64,000 nucleotides of DNA from Antarcticimicrobium luteum (GTDB lineage Bacteria > Pseudomonadota > Alphaproteobacteria > Rhodobacterales > Rhodobacteraceae), in contig NZ_SMUV01000055.1 of assembly GCF_004358185.1 (NCBI RefSeq), positions 1 to 64,000 on the forward strand, in the 5' to 3' direction. The notes under the pieces were generated by a model. That model was not told the DNA's origin, did not search any database, and saw only the letters and a list, made by a program, of their open reading frames with translations. Below, in pieces: positions 31,108 through 39,974 of this stretch; position 1 is the stretch's first letter, and the number at the start of each line of letters is the position of its first letter. The translations under genes were made by a program, and so were the position numbers.

Positions 31108-32132
31108 GCGTCGCGCCCCTCGTATCGGATGCGCGGATCGAGCAGGACCAGCAGCACGTCGGAAATCATCGTGCCCATCAGTGTCAGCAGGGCGACGAAC
31201 ATCAGCACGAAGGCGGACAGGAACTGGTCCTGGGTTTTCAGCGCGGTCAGCAGCGTCGGGCCGATGGTCTGCAGCCCCAGCACCACCGAGACCAGGACCG
31301 AGCCCGAGACCATCGCCGGCAGCAGGTTGCCGATGTCGGCGACGAACGGGTTGAAGGCCACCCGCAGCGGGTATTTCGCCAGCATCCGGCTGGGGCTCAT
31401 GCCCTTGGCGATGGCGGTCTCGACATAGGGTTTGCCCAGCTCGTCCAGCATGTTGGCGCGCAGCCGCTGCATCATCGCCGAGGCGCCCGAGGTGCCGATG
31501 ACAAAGGTCGGCACGATCAGGTGGATCAGGATCGACCTGGCCTTGTCCCAGCCCATCGGCTGCCCCTCGTAGGCGGGGTCCATCAGCCCGCCGATCGGCA
31601 GGTTGAAATACTTGTGCCCGTAATAGAACAGGATCAGCGCCAGCAGGAAGTTCGGCGTGGCCAGCCCCAGATACCCGACGAAGGCCGAGGTGTAATCGAT
31701 CCAGGTTTTCGATTTGGCCGCCGCCAGAACCCCCAGCGGCAACGCCACTATATAGACGAAGAGCACGGCGGCGAGGTTGACCAGCACGGTCAGCCACAGG
31801 CTTTCGCCGACGATTTCGGACACCGGCTGGTCAAATTCGAAGGACCAACCGAAATTGCCCTGGATCAGGCCGGAAAACCCGTTGGGGCCGGGCATGAAGC
31901 CGACCCAGATCATGTATTGTTCCCAAAGCGCGCGGTCGAGCGCGTATTCCTTGCGCAGGAACTCCGCCTTGGCGACGCCGGCCTCCTGGCCGCTGGCCCG
32001 CAGCTCGGCGATCTGGTTGCTGAGGTAATCGCCCGGCGGCAGGTTGATGATCACGAACACCAGCACCGAGACCACCAGCAGGGTCAACAGCATGGTGGCA
32101 AACCGATAGATCGCATAGCGCAGGATAAGCAT
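31104..32132 (-). CDS. peptide-type ABC transporter permease (DppB/YejB-like)
   Basis: This 342-residue permease has the DppB-type N-terminus MLILRYAIYRFATMLLTLLV and IINLPPGDYLSNQI, then a six-helix transporter domain. The EAA loop reads LGKPYVETAIAKGMSPSRML. It pairs with the product of the next gene to form the translocation pore. It starts 12 bp after the binding-protein gene and overlaps the second permease gene by 4 bp. Confidence 0.88.
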   Translation of the reverse strand: MLILRYAIYRFATMLLTLLVVSVLVFVIINLPPGDYLSNQIAELRASGQEAGVAKAEFLRKEYALDRALWEQYMIWVGFMPGPNGFSGLIQGNFGWSFEFDQPVSEIVGESLWLTVLVNLAAVLFVYIVALPLGVLAAAKSKTWIDYTSAFVGYLGLATPNFLLALILFYYGHKYFNLPIGGLMDPAYEGQPMGWDKARSILIHLIVPTFVIGTSGASAMMQRLRANMLDELGKPYVETAIAKGMSPSRMLAKYPLRVAFNPFVADIGNLLPAMVSGSVLVSVVLGLQTIGPTLLTALKTQDQFLSAFVLMFVALLTLMGTMISDVLLVLLDPRIRYEGRDA

Positions 32133-32144
32133 TCGCCGCCCTCG

Positions 32145-34070
32145 TCAGCCGCCGTCGGCGAAAAAGAATTCATCCGGCCGGTGGATGCCGAAATGTGCCC
32201 CCGGATCCCAGGCCCAGAGGCCCTTTTCCGGGACGTTGCGCAGCCGTTTGCTCACCACGATGGGCTGCGGTGCCTCGGCCAGAATACCGATGCCATAGAC
32301 CTGCTCGGCATGGATTTCCAGCATCTCGCGCCAGGCTGCGCTGCGCTCTTCGTCGGTGCTGGCCTGTTCCCAGTCATGCGCCAGTTCCATCAGCCGTTGC
32401 GCCGGTTCCATGTCGGGCGGCTCGCCCGCCTCGCCGCCGGTCTGGTAGTATTGGCCCCATTTCGGCCAGGCCAGAAACTCCTGCTGCCGCGGCGCCAGAT
32501 AGTCGGGCGAGGTATAGGGCTGCGGGATGCCATTGTCCCAGCCATACCAGACCGAGGCCATCGAGGTGCCGGCGAAGACCCGATTGCGCAGGATGTCGCG
32601 GTCGAGCGGGCGCATCACCAGCTTGACCCCGATTTCGCGCCAGGTATCGGTGATGATCTGCAGCGCGTTCTCGACCTCCTGCCGCTCGCCGGCGGTTTCG
32701 ATCACCAGCTCCATCCGGCGCCCGTCGGGCAGCAGGCGGGTTCCGTCGCCCTGGCGCTGGTCGAGCCCGGCGGCGTCCAGCAGCGCGTTGGCCTGATCGG
32801 GATCATAGGCGGCCCAGGCCGCGCGCAGCGCCTCGTCGAAGAACGGGCTGTTCGGCAGCACCGTCATCGCGCCGGGTTTGGCCAGCTTGAAATAGAGCGC
32901 GCGGTTGATCGTGCCGCGGTCGATGCCCAGCGACAGCGCCCGGCGCACCCGGACGTCGCGCAGCACCGCGCGCCAGACCGGATCGTTGTAATTCAGGTTG
33001 GGATAGATGGCGATCTGCGACGCCACGCCGGTGGGCCAGAGCAGCGTGCGGTAGGTGCCGCCATCGGCCTCGCCCTTGCGCAGGATCGAGATGTCGCGGA
33101 AATCCAGACCGCGGCCCTGCAGATCGGCCTCGCCGGCGTTGGCCTTGGCCGCGACCAGGCCGCCGGCGACGATCTCCATCTCGACCACGTCGATATAGGG
33201 CAGCTGCACGCCGTTGGCGTCGATGCGGTGATAGAACGGGTTGCGCACGAACAGGTGGCGGATCTTCTTGCCCGAGGTGGCGTTCATCCAGGGGTGCAGG
33301 GTGGGCAGCGCGCTGTTGTCGAACTTGTACATATTGTCGAGCTTGTTGTGCAGCGCGGCCCAGCTTTTCACCCGGGCGTCCTTGACCGCTTCTTTCAGCG
33401 TTTTGGGGTCGGCGTATTTCACATGATATTGTTTCAGGAAATGCGCCGGCCGGAAAATGAACGGCGGCCGCGCCTGGGCCAGCGTCTGCAGGAAACTTGG
33501 GTTGGGCGCGCTCCACCGGAAAACCACTGTGGTCTCGTCGGGGAAGCTGACCTGCGGCAGCTGGCCTTCCACGCGCAGGAAATCGGGCGGACCGGCGGGG
33601 CTGAGCGCGGAGTTGTTGGCGACGTCGTCCCACCAATAGGCGAAATCGGCCGAGGTGAAGGGGGCGCCGTCCGACCATTTGTGCCCAGGGCGCAGATGCA
33701 GGGTAAAGGTGCGGTTGCCTTCGTTCTCGAAGCTTTCCAGCAGGTCCGGGGCAAGGTTGTAATTCTCGTCATACCCCACCAGCCGGGCATAGCCGTAGAC
33801 CACCATCTGGCGGATGTCCTTGCTGCGCGTGACCATGGTGCGCAGGGTGCCGCCGGGGGTTCCCAGCGCGCGGCCCCTTGCCTCCAGGTCCACCACCAGC
33901 GGCGTTTGCGGGATCCGCTCTTGGACCGGGGGCAGATCGCCGGCGGTGACCTCCTCCTGCCAGAAGACGCTTTCCTGCAAGGGGGGCAGGGCGGCGGCGG
34001 CCAGCGGGACCAGCGCGGCGGCCAGCGCGGCGGCAGAGAACAGGACGAACCTGCGGGGGCAGTCAAACAT
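32145..34070 (-). CDS. ABC transporter substrate-binding protein, family 5
   Basis: This 641-residue periplasmic solute-binding protein belongs to the SBP_bac_5 (oligopeptide, nickel, opine) family. A signal peptide occupies about residues 1-27. The family signature is spread over LAPDLLESFENEGNRTFTLHLRPGHKWSDGAPF, here seen as LLESFENEG, TFTLHLRPGHKWSDG and FTSADFAYWW, with VRRALSLGIDRGTINRAL later. It is about 100 residues longer than DppA. The ligand cannot be told from sequence. The gene overlaps the end of the ATPase gene by 8 bp. Confidence 0.88.
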   Translation of the reverse strand: MFDCPRRFVLFSAAALAAALVPLAAAALPPLQESVFWQEEVTAGDLPPVQERIPQTPLVVDLEARGRALGTPGGTLRTMVTRSKDIRQMVVYGYARLVGYDENYNLAPDLLESFENEGNRTFTLHLRPGHKWSDGAPFTSADFAYWWDDVANNSALSPAGPPDFLRVEGQLPQVSFPDETTVVFRWSAPNPSFLQTLAQARPPFIFRPAHFLKQYHVKYADPKTLKEAVKDARVKSWAALHNKLDNMYKFDNSALPTLHPWMNATSGKKIRHLFVRNPFYHRIDANGVQLPYIDVVEMEIVAGGLVAAKANAGEADLQGRGLDFRDISILRKGEADGGTYRTLLWPTGVASQIAIYPNLNYNDPVWRAVLRDVRVRRALSLGIDRGTINRALYFKLAKPGAMTVLPNSPFFDEALRAAWAAYDPDQANALLDAAGLDQRQGDGTRLLPDGRRMELVIETAGERQEVENALQIITDTWREIGVKLVMRPLDRDILRNRVFAGTSMASVWYGWDNGIPQPYTSPDYLAPRQQEFLAWPKWGQYYQTGGEAGEPPDMEPAQRLMELAHDWEQASTDEERSAAWREMLEIHAEQVYGIGILAEAPQPIVVSKRLRNVPEKGLWAWDPGAHFGIHRPDEFFFADGG

Positions 34071-35835
34071 TGCAACGTACCTTGTGGCCGGGTTCCAATT
34101 CGGTAAGCGACGGTATCACGGTCTGGGAAAAACGAAAGGCGTCGGGCCAGCTCTCGGGGGCGCCGGCGCCGAGCGCGACCAGCTTCAGGTCGATGGGCCG
34201 GTCGATGTCCGGGGTTGGCTGGGCGGCGATCAGCGCCTTGGTATAGGGGTGTTTGGGGTTGTAGAACAGCGTATCGGGGGGGGCCTGTTCGACCACCAGA
34301 CCCTGGCGCATCACCGCGACCTCGTCGGCGATGCGGGCGACCACCGCCAGATCGTGGCTGATGAACAGATAGGACAGGCCCATGCGGTCGCGGATGTCCT
34401 CGAGCAGCGTCAGGATCTGTTCCTGCACCGAGACATCCAGCGCCGAGGTCGGCTCGTCGCAGACGATCAGCGAGGGGTCGAGCATCATCGCCCGCGCGAT
34501 CGACAGGCGCTGGCGCTGGCCGCCGGAAAAGGCATGCGGGTAACGTTGCAGCATGTCGCCGCTCAGCCCGACCTGTTGCAGCATCGCGGCGGCGCGGTCG
34601 CGCCGCTCGGCCCGGGTGCCGATGCCATGAATCTCGAGCGGTTCGGTGAGCGCGTCGAGCACCCGCATCCGCGGCGAGAGCGAGGAATAGGGATCCTGGA
34701 ACACCATCTGCGCCTCGCGCTGGAAGGCGGTGCGCTGGGCGCGGGTCATGGCGTGCACCGTGACCGCGTCGCGGTTCGGATCGGGACGGAACAGAACCTC
34801 GCCCCCCGGATCGGGCGGTTCGGCCCCCAGCGCGATGCGCGCCGCCGTGGTCTTGCCCGAGCCGCTTTCGCCGACGATGGCGAGGGTCTTGCCGCGCGGC
34901 AGCTTCAGATCGATGCCGCGGCAGGCGTGGATCTGGATGTCGGGTCGCCAGGCCGAGCCGGCGCGCATCGTATAGGTCTTGGAGACATGTTTCAGTTCGA
35001 GGATCAGATCCTCTTTGTCCAGCGGCGGGGCCGGCGACGCCTCGGCCGGGATCGAGGGCGCGGCGTTGAACAGCTGTTTGGTATAGGGGTGCGCGGGCGC
35101 CCGCAGCACCGCCTCGGCGGCGCCGGACTCCATCACCGCGCCGCGATGCATCACAACCACCTGTTCGGCCATGTTGGCGACCACGCCAAGATCGTGGGTG
35201 ACCAGGATCAGCCCCATGCCGGTTTCCCGCTGCAGATCCTTGATCAGCCCCAGAACCTGCGCCTGGGTGGTCACGTCGAGCGCAGTCGTGGGTTCGTCCG
35301 CGATCAGCAGATCGGGCTTGGCCACCATCGCCATGGCGATCATCGCCCGCTGGCGCATACCGCCGGAGAGCTCGAACGGGTAGGAGCGGAAGGCGCGCTC
35401 GGGGTCGGGGAAGCCGACCCGTTCGAAGGTATCGAGCACCTGGCGTTTGGCGTCGCTGTCCGAGGCGCCGCGATGCAGCCAGAGCACCTCGCTCACCTGG
35501 TTGCCGATCCGGTGCAGCGGCGAGAGCGAGCGCATCGGCTCCTGAAAGATCATCGAGACCTGGTTACCGCGCACATCGCGCATGCGCCGTTCGCTCAGCC
35601 CGGTCAGATCCAGCGTCTTGCCGCCGGTATGCAGGCTGATGCGGCCGCTGCGGATCTGCGCGACGCGCGGCAGGATTCGCAGTACGGCACGGCAGGTCAC
35701 CGTCTTGCCCGATCCGGATTCGCCAACCAGCGCCAGCGTCTCGCCGGGGTTCAGCGCAAAGCTGACGTCGCGGACGACCGCCTCGCCCTTGCCAAAGCCG
35801 ATGCTCAGATTCTCGACTGACAGCAGGGGGGGCAT
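34063..35835 (-). CDS. double ABC ATPase of the peptide-type importer (YejF-like)
   Basis: This 590-residue protein fuses the two ATPase domains that are separate DppD and DppF in other systems. Each half has a Walker A GESGSGKT (near residues 38 and 325), a signature ([30 protein letters not shown]), a Walker B (LLIADEP; LIVCDEP) and a switch histidine ([18 protein letters not shown]). Both halves end in the HPYTK oligopeptide-transporter tail motif ([26 protein letters not shown]). It is first in the operon, and the 232-bp gap upstream probably contains its promoter and that of the divergent methyltransferase-like gene. Confidence 0.92.
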   Translation of the reverse strand: MPPLLSVENLSIGFGKGEAVVRDVSFALNPGETLALVGESGSGKTVTCRAVLRILPRVAQIRSGRISLHTGGKTLDLTGLSERRMRDVRGNQVSMIFQEPMRSLSPLHRIGNQVSEVLWLHRGASDSDAKRQVLDTFERVGFPDPERAFRSYPFELSGGMRQRAMIAMAMVAKPDLLIADEPTTALDVTTQAQVLGLIKDLQRETGMGLILVTHDLGVVANMAEQVVVMHRGAVMESGAAEAVLRAPAHPYTKQLFNAAPSIPAEASPAPPLDKEDLILELKHVSKTYTMRAGSAWRPDIQIHACRGIDLKLPRGKTLAIVGESGSGKTTAARIALGAEPPDPGGEVLFRPDPNRDAVTVHAMTRAQRTAFQREAQMVFQDPYSSLSPRMRVLDALTEPLEIHGIGTRAERRDRAAAMLQQVGLSGDMLQRYPHAFSGGQRQRLSIARAMMLDPSLIVCDEPTSALDVSVQEQILTLLEDIRDRMGLSYLFISHDLAVVARIADEVAVMRQGLVVEQAPPDTLFYNPKHPYTKALIAAQPTPDIDRPIDLKLVALGAGAPESWPDAFRFSQTVIPSLTELEPGHKVRCNV

Positions 35836-36067
35836 TCAGCGCCGCCCGCCCGGATTATCTTTGTTCAGCCGCAATCTCTTACCCCCTGCAGGTGCCTTTG
35901 GCGTACCTTCGCGTGACGGCGGCCAACTAGTCAAACCCCAATTGCCGGTTTCGCCCGGCTGTCACCAATGCCCGCCGCCTGCGGGACACAGGATGACGAT
36001 ACCGGGCTACACATTGGGCCGCGCATTTGGCATGAGGGGGCAGTCATCGCCGCAAGGAGCCCCCCGG

Positions 36068-36553
36068 ATGAGCCGACTGGATGTTTTCATCGACCGCATG
36101 GTGTCGCAGCGCGCCTGCCTGGATTTCGCCATCGCCGAGACCGCCGCGCTGCCCGGGCCGGTGTTCGAGCTGGGCCTGGGCAACGGACGCACCTATCATC
36201 ACCTGCGCGAAAAGGTGGCGGGACGCGACATCTACGTGTTCGAGCGCGCCATCGCCTCGCACCCCGATTCGACGCCGGACGAGGCCTTCGCCATTCTCGG
36301 CGATGTGATGGCGACGCTGCCGCAGACGCTGGCGCGCTTCGGCCCCACCGCCAGCCTGATCCATGCCGACCTGGGCGGGCATAACCTGGCCAAGAACGAT
36401 GCCTTTGCCCGCAAGGTCTCGCCGCTGATCGAGCCTCTGCTGGCCAAGGGCGGGCTGATGGTCTCGTCGGACCGGATGTATTTCGATGCGCTGGAGGACC
36501 GGCCGCTGCCGCCGGGCGCGGTGCCGGGGCGCTGTTTCATCTATCGGAAATAG
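36068..36553 (+). CDS. small class I methyltransferase-like protein (paralogue of 13744-14220)
   Basis: This 161-residue protein starts MSRLDVFIDRMVSQRACLD and has VFELGLGNGRTYHHLRE near residue 32, IYVFERAIASHPDSTP, LIHADLGGHN and GGLMVSSDRMYF. The core LGLGNGRTY-HLRE is shared with the product of 13744-14220. AAGGAG precedes the ATG at 36068. Unlike the paralogue it is a lone gene with no glycan genes nearby, so a sugar-specific role for the whole family is not assured. Confidence 0.72.
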   Translation: MSRLDVFIDRMVSQRACLDFAIAETAALPGPVFELGLGNGRTYHHLREKVAGRDIYVFERAIASHPDSTPDEAFAILGDVMATLPQTLARFGPTASLIHADLGGHNLAKNDAFARKVSPLIEPLLAKGGLMVSSDRMYFDALEDRPLPPGAVPGRCFIYRK

Positions 36554-36703
36554 GCGGCAGAACGCCCGGCGCCGCATCGTCGTGCACCCTGTCGCCACCC
36601 CGGCGGCGCGCGCGCCCTTGCCGGATCGTCCCGGGGCCGGTTTAACGGAACTGTCACTCGCGCACGGTAGCCGGGGTGAGGACAGGACAAGGAGGCCGAG
36701 GCG

Positions 36704-38101
36704 ATGACGGCAACGCCCATTCATAATGTGCCCTTCGACCAGCTCGAAATCGGCATGGAGGCGGCGCGGACCCGCACCCTGCGGGCCGAGGATCTGTTCA
36801 TCTTTGCCAGCAGTTCGGGCAATGTGAACCCGATGCACCTTCCCGACGAGGACGGCGACGGCGACGGCAAGCCCGAGGCGGTTGCGCCGGGGATGTGGGT
36901 CGCCTCGCTGATCTCGGCGGTGCTGGGGTGCGATTTGCCGGGGCCGGGCACGCTCTATCACAGTCAGACGCTGCGGTTTGTCGGCCGGGCCCATGCGGGC
37001 GACACGCTGACCGTCCGGGTGCGGCTGACCGCAATGGCGCCCGACCGGCTGGTGACATTCGACACCTGGATCGAGAATGAGACCGGCGTCCGCATCCTGG
37101 AGGGCGAGGCGCAGGTCTTTGCCCCGGAAAAGGCGCTGAGCTTTTCCGCCGGGGATCTGCCGGGGCTGACGCTGCAGCGGCATGTGCATTTCGACCGGCT
37201 GCTGGCGATGGCCGAGCCGCTGCCGGCGATTCCCACCGCGGTGGTCGCCCCGGAAAAACCCGATGCGCTGGCCGGTGCGATCCTGGCCGCCGAACATACG
37301 CTGATCGATCCGATCCTGATCGGCCATGCCGAGCGCATCGCCGAGGCGGCCGCAGAAGGGGGGATCGACCTGACGCCCTATCGCATCGTCGATGTGCGCG
37401 ATCACCGGCTGGCGGCGCAGGAGGCGGTGCGCATGGTGCTGGCGCATGAGGCGGCGGCGCTGATGAAGGGGCATCTGCACACCGACATCCTGCTGAGCGA
37501 GGTGGTCAAGCGCGACGGTGGGCTGCGCAAGGGCGGCCGGCGGCTGAGCCATGTCTTCGTGATGGATGTGCCGGGGCTCGACTACCTGCTGATGGTCACC
37601 GACGCGGCGATCAACATCGCCCCCGACCTCGCCACCAAGGCCGATATCGTGCAGAACGCCATTGATCTGGCCCTGGCGCTGGGCATCGAAGAGCCCCGGG
37701 TCGGCGTGCTGTCGGCGATCGAGACGGTCAATCCCGCGATCCCCTCGACGCTGGACGCCGCGGCATTGTCGAAGATGGCCGAGCGCGGCCAGATCACCGG
37801 CGGGCTGGTGGACGGGCCGCTGGCGATGGACAACGCGATCAATCTGGGCGCGGCGGCGACCAAGGGCATCCGCTCGCTGGTGGCGGGACGGGCCAATATC
37901 CTGGTCGCGCCCAATATGGAATCGGGCAACATGCTGGCCAAGGAGCTGACCTTTCTCGCCCATGCCGAGGCCGGCGGCGTGGTGATGGGCGCCAAATGTC
38001 CGATCATCCTGACCAGCCGGGCCGATGACGACAAGGCGCGGCTGGCCAGTTGCGCGGTGGCGGCGCTGGCGGCGGAGTTCGCGGCGAGGGCGGGCGGATG
38101 A
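36704..38101 (+). CDS. bifunctional MaoC-like dehydratase / phosphate acyltransferase
   Basis: This 465-residue protein joins an N-terminal MaoC hot-dog domain (about residues 10-150; SSSGNVNPMHLPDE carries the hydratase-type Asn and His) to a C-terminal phosphate acetyl/butyryltransferase domain (about 175-460; GHAERIAEAA, SHVFVMDVPG, ITGGLVDGPLAMDNAIN, APNMESGNMLAKELTFL). The fusion is widespread in alphaproteobacteria. The transferase half makes acetyl- or acyl-phosphate for the kinase encoded directly after it (4-bp overlap). AAGGAGG precedes the ATG. The natural substrate of the MaoC half is unclear. Confidence 0.9.
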   Translation: MTATPIHNVPFDQLEIGMEAARTRTLRAEDLFIFASSSGNVNPMHLPDEDGDGDGKPEAVAPGMWVASLISAVLGCDLPGPGTLYHSQTLRFVGRAHAGDTLTVRVRLTAMAPDRLVTFDTWIENETGVRILEGEAQVFAPEKALSFSAGDLPGLTLQRHVHFDRLLAMAEPLPAIPTAVVAPEKPDALAGAILAAEHTLIDPILIGHAERIAEAAAEGGIDLTPYRIVDVRDHRLAAQEAVRMVLAHEAAALMKGHLHTDILLSEVVKRDGGLRKGGRRLSHVFVMDVPGLDYLLMVTDAAINIAPDLATKADIVQNAIDLALALGIEEPRVGVLSAIETVNPAIPSTLDAAALSKMAERGQITGGLVDGPLAMDNAINLGAAATKGIRSLVAGRANILVAPNMESGNMLAKELTFLAHAEAGGVVMGAKCPIILTSRADDDKARLASCAVAALAAEFAARAGG

Positions 38102-39240
38102 GCGTGATCCTGACGCTGAACGCGGGCAGTTCCTCGATCAAGTTCGGGGTGCATGAGACCGGCGACGAGCCGCCGTTGCTGACCTCGGGGCAGGTCGAGA
38201 ACCTGGGGCCGCTGGCGCGGCTGAGCCTCGCCGGCGCGCCGGTGCAGGAGATCGGGCCGGCTGATCACGGCGTGGCGTTGCAGGCGATCCTGCGGGCGGT
38301 GACGCCGGTGCTGGAGGGACGTGAGGTGCGGAGCGTCGGTCACCGGATCGTGCATGGCGGCAAGAGCTTTGGCGACCCGGTGGAGCTGACATCCGGGGTG
38401 ATCGACCAGTTGCGGGCGCTTGAGCCGCTGGCGCCGCTGCATCAGCCGCATAACCTGGCCGCCGTGGACGCGGCGCGCACGGCCTTTCCCGAGGCGCTGC
38501 AAGTGGGGTGTTTCGATACCGCCTTTCATCGCGGCCACCCGTTCGTCAACGACGCCTTCGCGCTGCCGCGCCGGTTCTACGATCAGGGCGTGCGGCGTTA
38601 CGGGTTTCACGGGCTGAGCTATGATTACATCACCTCCTGCCTGAAGCGGGACTGGCCCGGGCTGGCAAAGGGCCGGGTGGTGGTGGCGCATCTGGGCAAT
38701 GGCGCCTCGATGTGCGCCATCCGGGATGGCCACAGCGTCGGCTCGACCATGGGGTTCTCGGCGCTGGACGGGCTGCCGATGGGCACCCGCTGCGGCCAGC
38801 TCGACCCGGGGGTGCTGCTGTACCTGATGGCGCAGGGCATGGGCGCGGCCGAAATCGAGCGCATCCTTTATCACGACAGCGGCCTCAAGGGGCTGTCCGA
38901 GATCAGCCACGATATGCGCACCCTGCTGGCCAGCGACGATCCGCGCGCGGCCGAGGCGGTGGAATACTATGTCTTTCGCATCCGGCGCGAGCTGGGGGCG
39001 ATGGCGGCGGTTCTGGGCGGGCTCGACGGCGTCGTCTTTACCGGCGGCATCGGCGAACATGCCGCGCCAATCCGCGCCCGGGTGATCGAGGGGATGGGGT
39101 TTCTCGGGCTGGATCTCGATACCGGGGCCAATGCCAGCGATGCCACCCGCATCGGCACCGGCCCGGTCGAGGTGCTGGTGATCCCCACCGACGAGGAACA
39201 GGTGATCGCCCGTGCGGTGAGCCGCGCGCTGGCAGGGTGA
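38098..39240 (+). CDS. ackA: acetate/propionate kinase
   Basis: This 380-residue kinase reversibly converts acyl-phosphate and ADP to carboxylate and ATP. It has the family signatures ILTLNAGSSSIKFGV at the N-terminus, VGHRIVHGGKSF near residue 80, FDTAFHRGHP near 140, AHLGNGASMCAIRDG near 200 and VFTGGIGEHAAPIRARV near 316. It is coupled to the MaoC-Pta gene by a 4-bp overlap. The pair forms an acyl-CoA to ATP overflow route. Confidence 0.93.
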   Translation: MSVILTLNAGSSSIKFGVHETGDEPPLLTSGQVENLGPLARLSLAGAPVQEIGPADHGVALQAILRAVTPVLEGREVRSVGHRIVHGGKSFGDPVELTSGVIDQLRALEPLAPLHQPHNLAAVDAARTAFPEALQVGCFDTAFHRGHPFVNDAFALPRRFYDQGVRRYGFHGLSYDYITSCLKRDWPGLAKGRVVVAHLGNGASMCAIRDGHSVGSTMGFSALDGLPMGTRCGQLDPGVLLYLMAQGMGAAEIERILYHDSGLKGLSEISHDMRTLLASDDPRAAEAVEYYVFRIRRELGAMAAVLGGLDGVVFTGGIGEHAAPIRARVIEGMGFLGLDLDTGANASDATRIGTGPVEVLVIPTDEEQVIARAVSRALAG

Positions 39241-39323
39241 AGGGACGTCCCGTCACCTTCGCATGAAGGGCTTATCCCGGCGTCGCCGCGCGTCTATCCT
39301 GCCCCGAACAGGAGGAGACGCGC

Positions 39324-39953
39324 ATGATTTTCTATGATTGTTCCACCGCGCCCAACCCGCGCCGGGCCCGCATGTTCATCGCCGAAAAGGGGCTGGCGAT
39401 CGAGACCCGCGACATCTCGATCGCCAAGGGCGAGCAGTTGTCGGAGGAGTTCCTCAAGGTCAATGCGCGCGGCACGATCCCGGTGCTGGTCACCGACGAC
39501 GGCACGGTTCTGGCCGAGAACCTCGGCATCGCCGCCTATCTGGAGGCCGCTTTCCCCGAGCCGCCGCTGATGGGTGTCAGCCCCGAGGAAAAGGGGATGG
39601 TGATGATGTGGAACGCCATTGTCGAGCAGCAGGGCGGGCTGCCGATCGCCGAGGTGCTGCGCAACACCAGCCCGCACATGAAGGGCCGCGCCATCCCCGG
39701 ACCGCTGGATTTCGAACAGATCCCCGAATTGGCCGAGCGGGGCCGCGCGCGCGTCGGCTTTTTCTTTGACCAGCTGGAGGAGCGGTTGCAGCAAAGCCCC
39801 TATCTGGCGGGGGACACCTTTTCGCTGGCCGATATCACCGGATTTGTCTTCGTCGATTTCGCCCGGGTGATCCGAACACGGATTCCGGAGGGCAACGCGG
39901 CGACGCTGGACTGGTTCGAGCGGATCAGGGCGCGGCCGAGCGCGGCGCTCTGA
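39324..39953 (+). CDS. glutathione S-transferase family protein
   Basis: This 209-residue protein has a thioredoxin-like N-terminal GST domain (MIFYDCSTAPNPRRARMFI; the family NARGTIPVL cis-proline loop and EN-LGI glutathione contact) and an all-helical C-terminal domain (SLADITGFVFVDFARVI). AGGAGGAG precedes the ATG. A Ser or Cys in YDCSTAPNP may replace the usual N-terminal catalytic residue. The substrate is unknown. It is convergent with the indolepyruvate oxidoreductase gene (21-bp gap). Confidence 0.85.
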   Translation: MIFYDCSTAPNPRRARMFIAEKGLAIETRDISIAKGEQLSEEFLKVNARGTIPVLVTDDGTVLAENLGIAAYLEAAFPEPPLMGVSPEEKGMVMMWNAIVEQQGGLPIAEVLRNTSPHMKGRAIPGPLDFEQIPELAERGRARVGFFFDQLEERLQQSPYLAGDTFSLADITGFVFVDFARVIRTRIPEGNAATLDWFERIRARPSAAL

Positions 39954-39974
39954 CCGCGCCCGTTTTCCGGGGCC

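Noticed and set aside
36044-37963. 639-codon minus-strand open frame across the methyltransferase-like and MaoC-Pta genes
   Set aside because: It spans an intergenic gap and two real genes on the other strand and has no domain.
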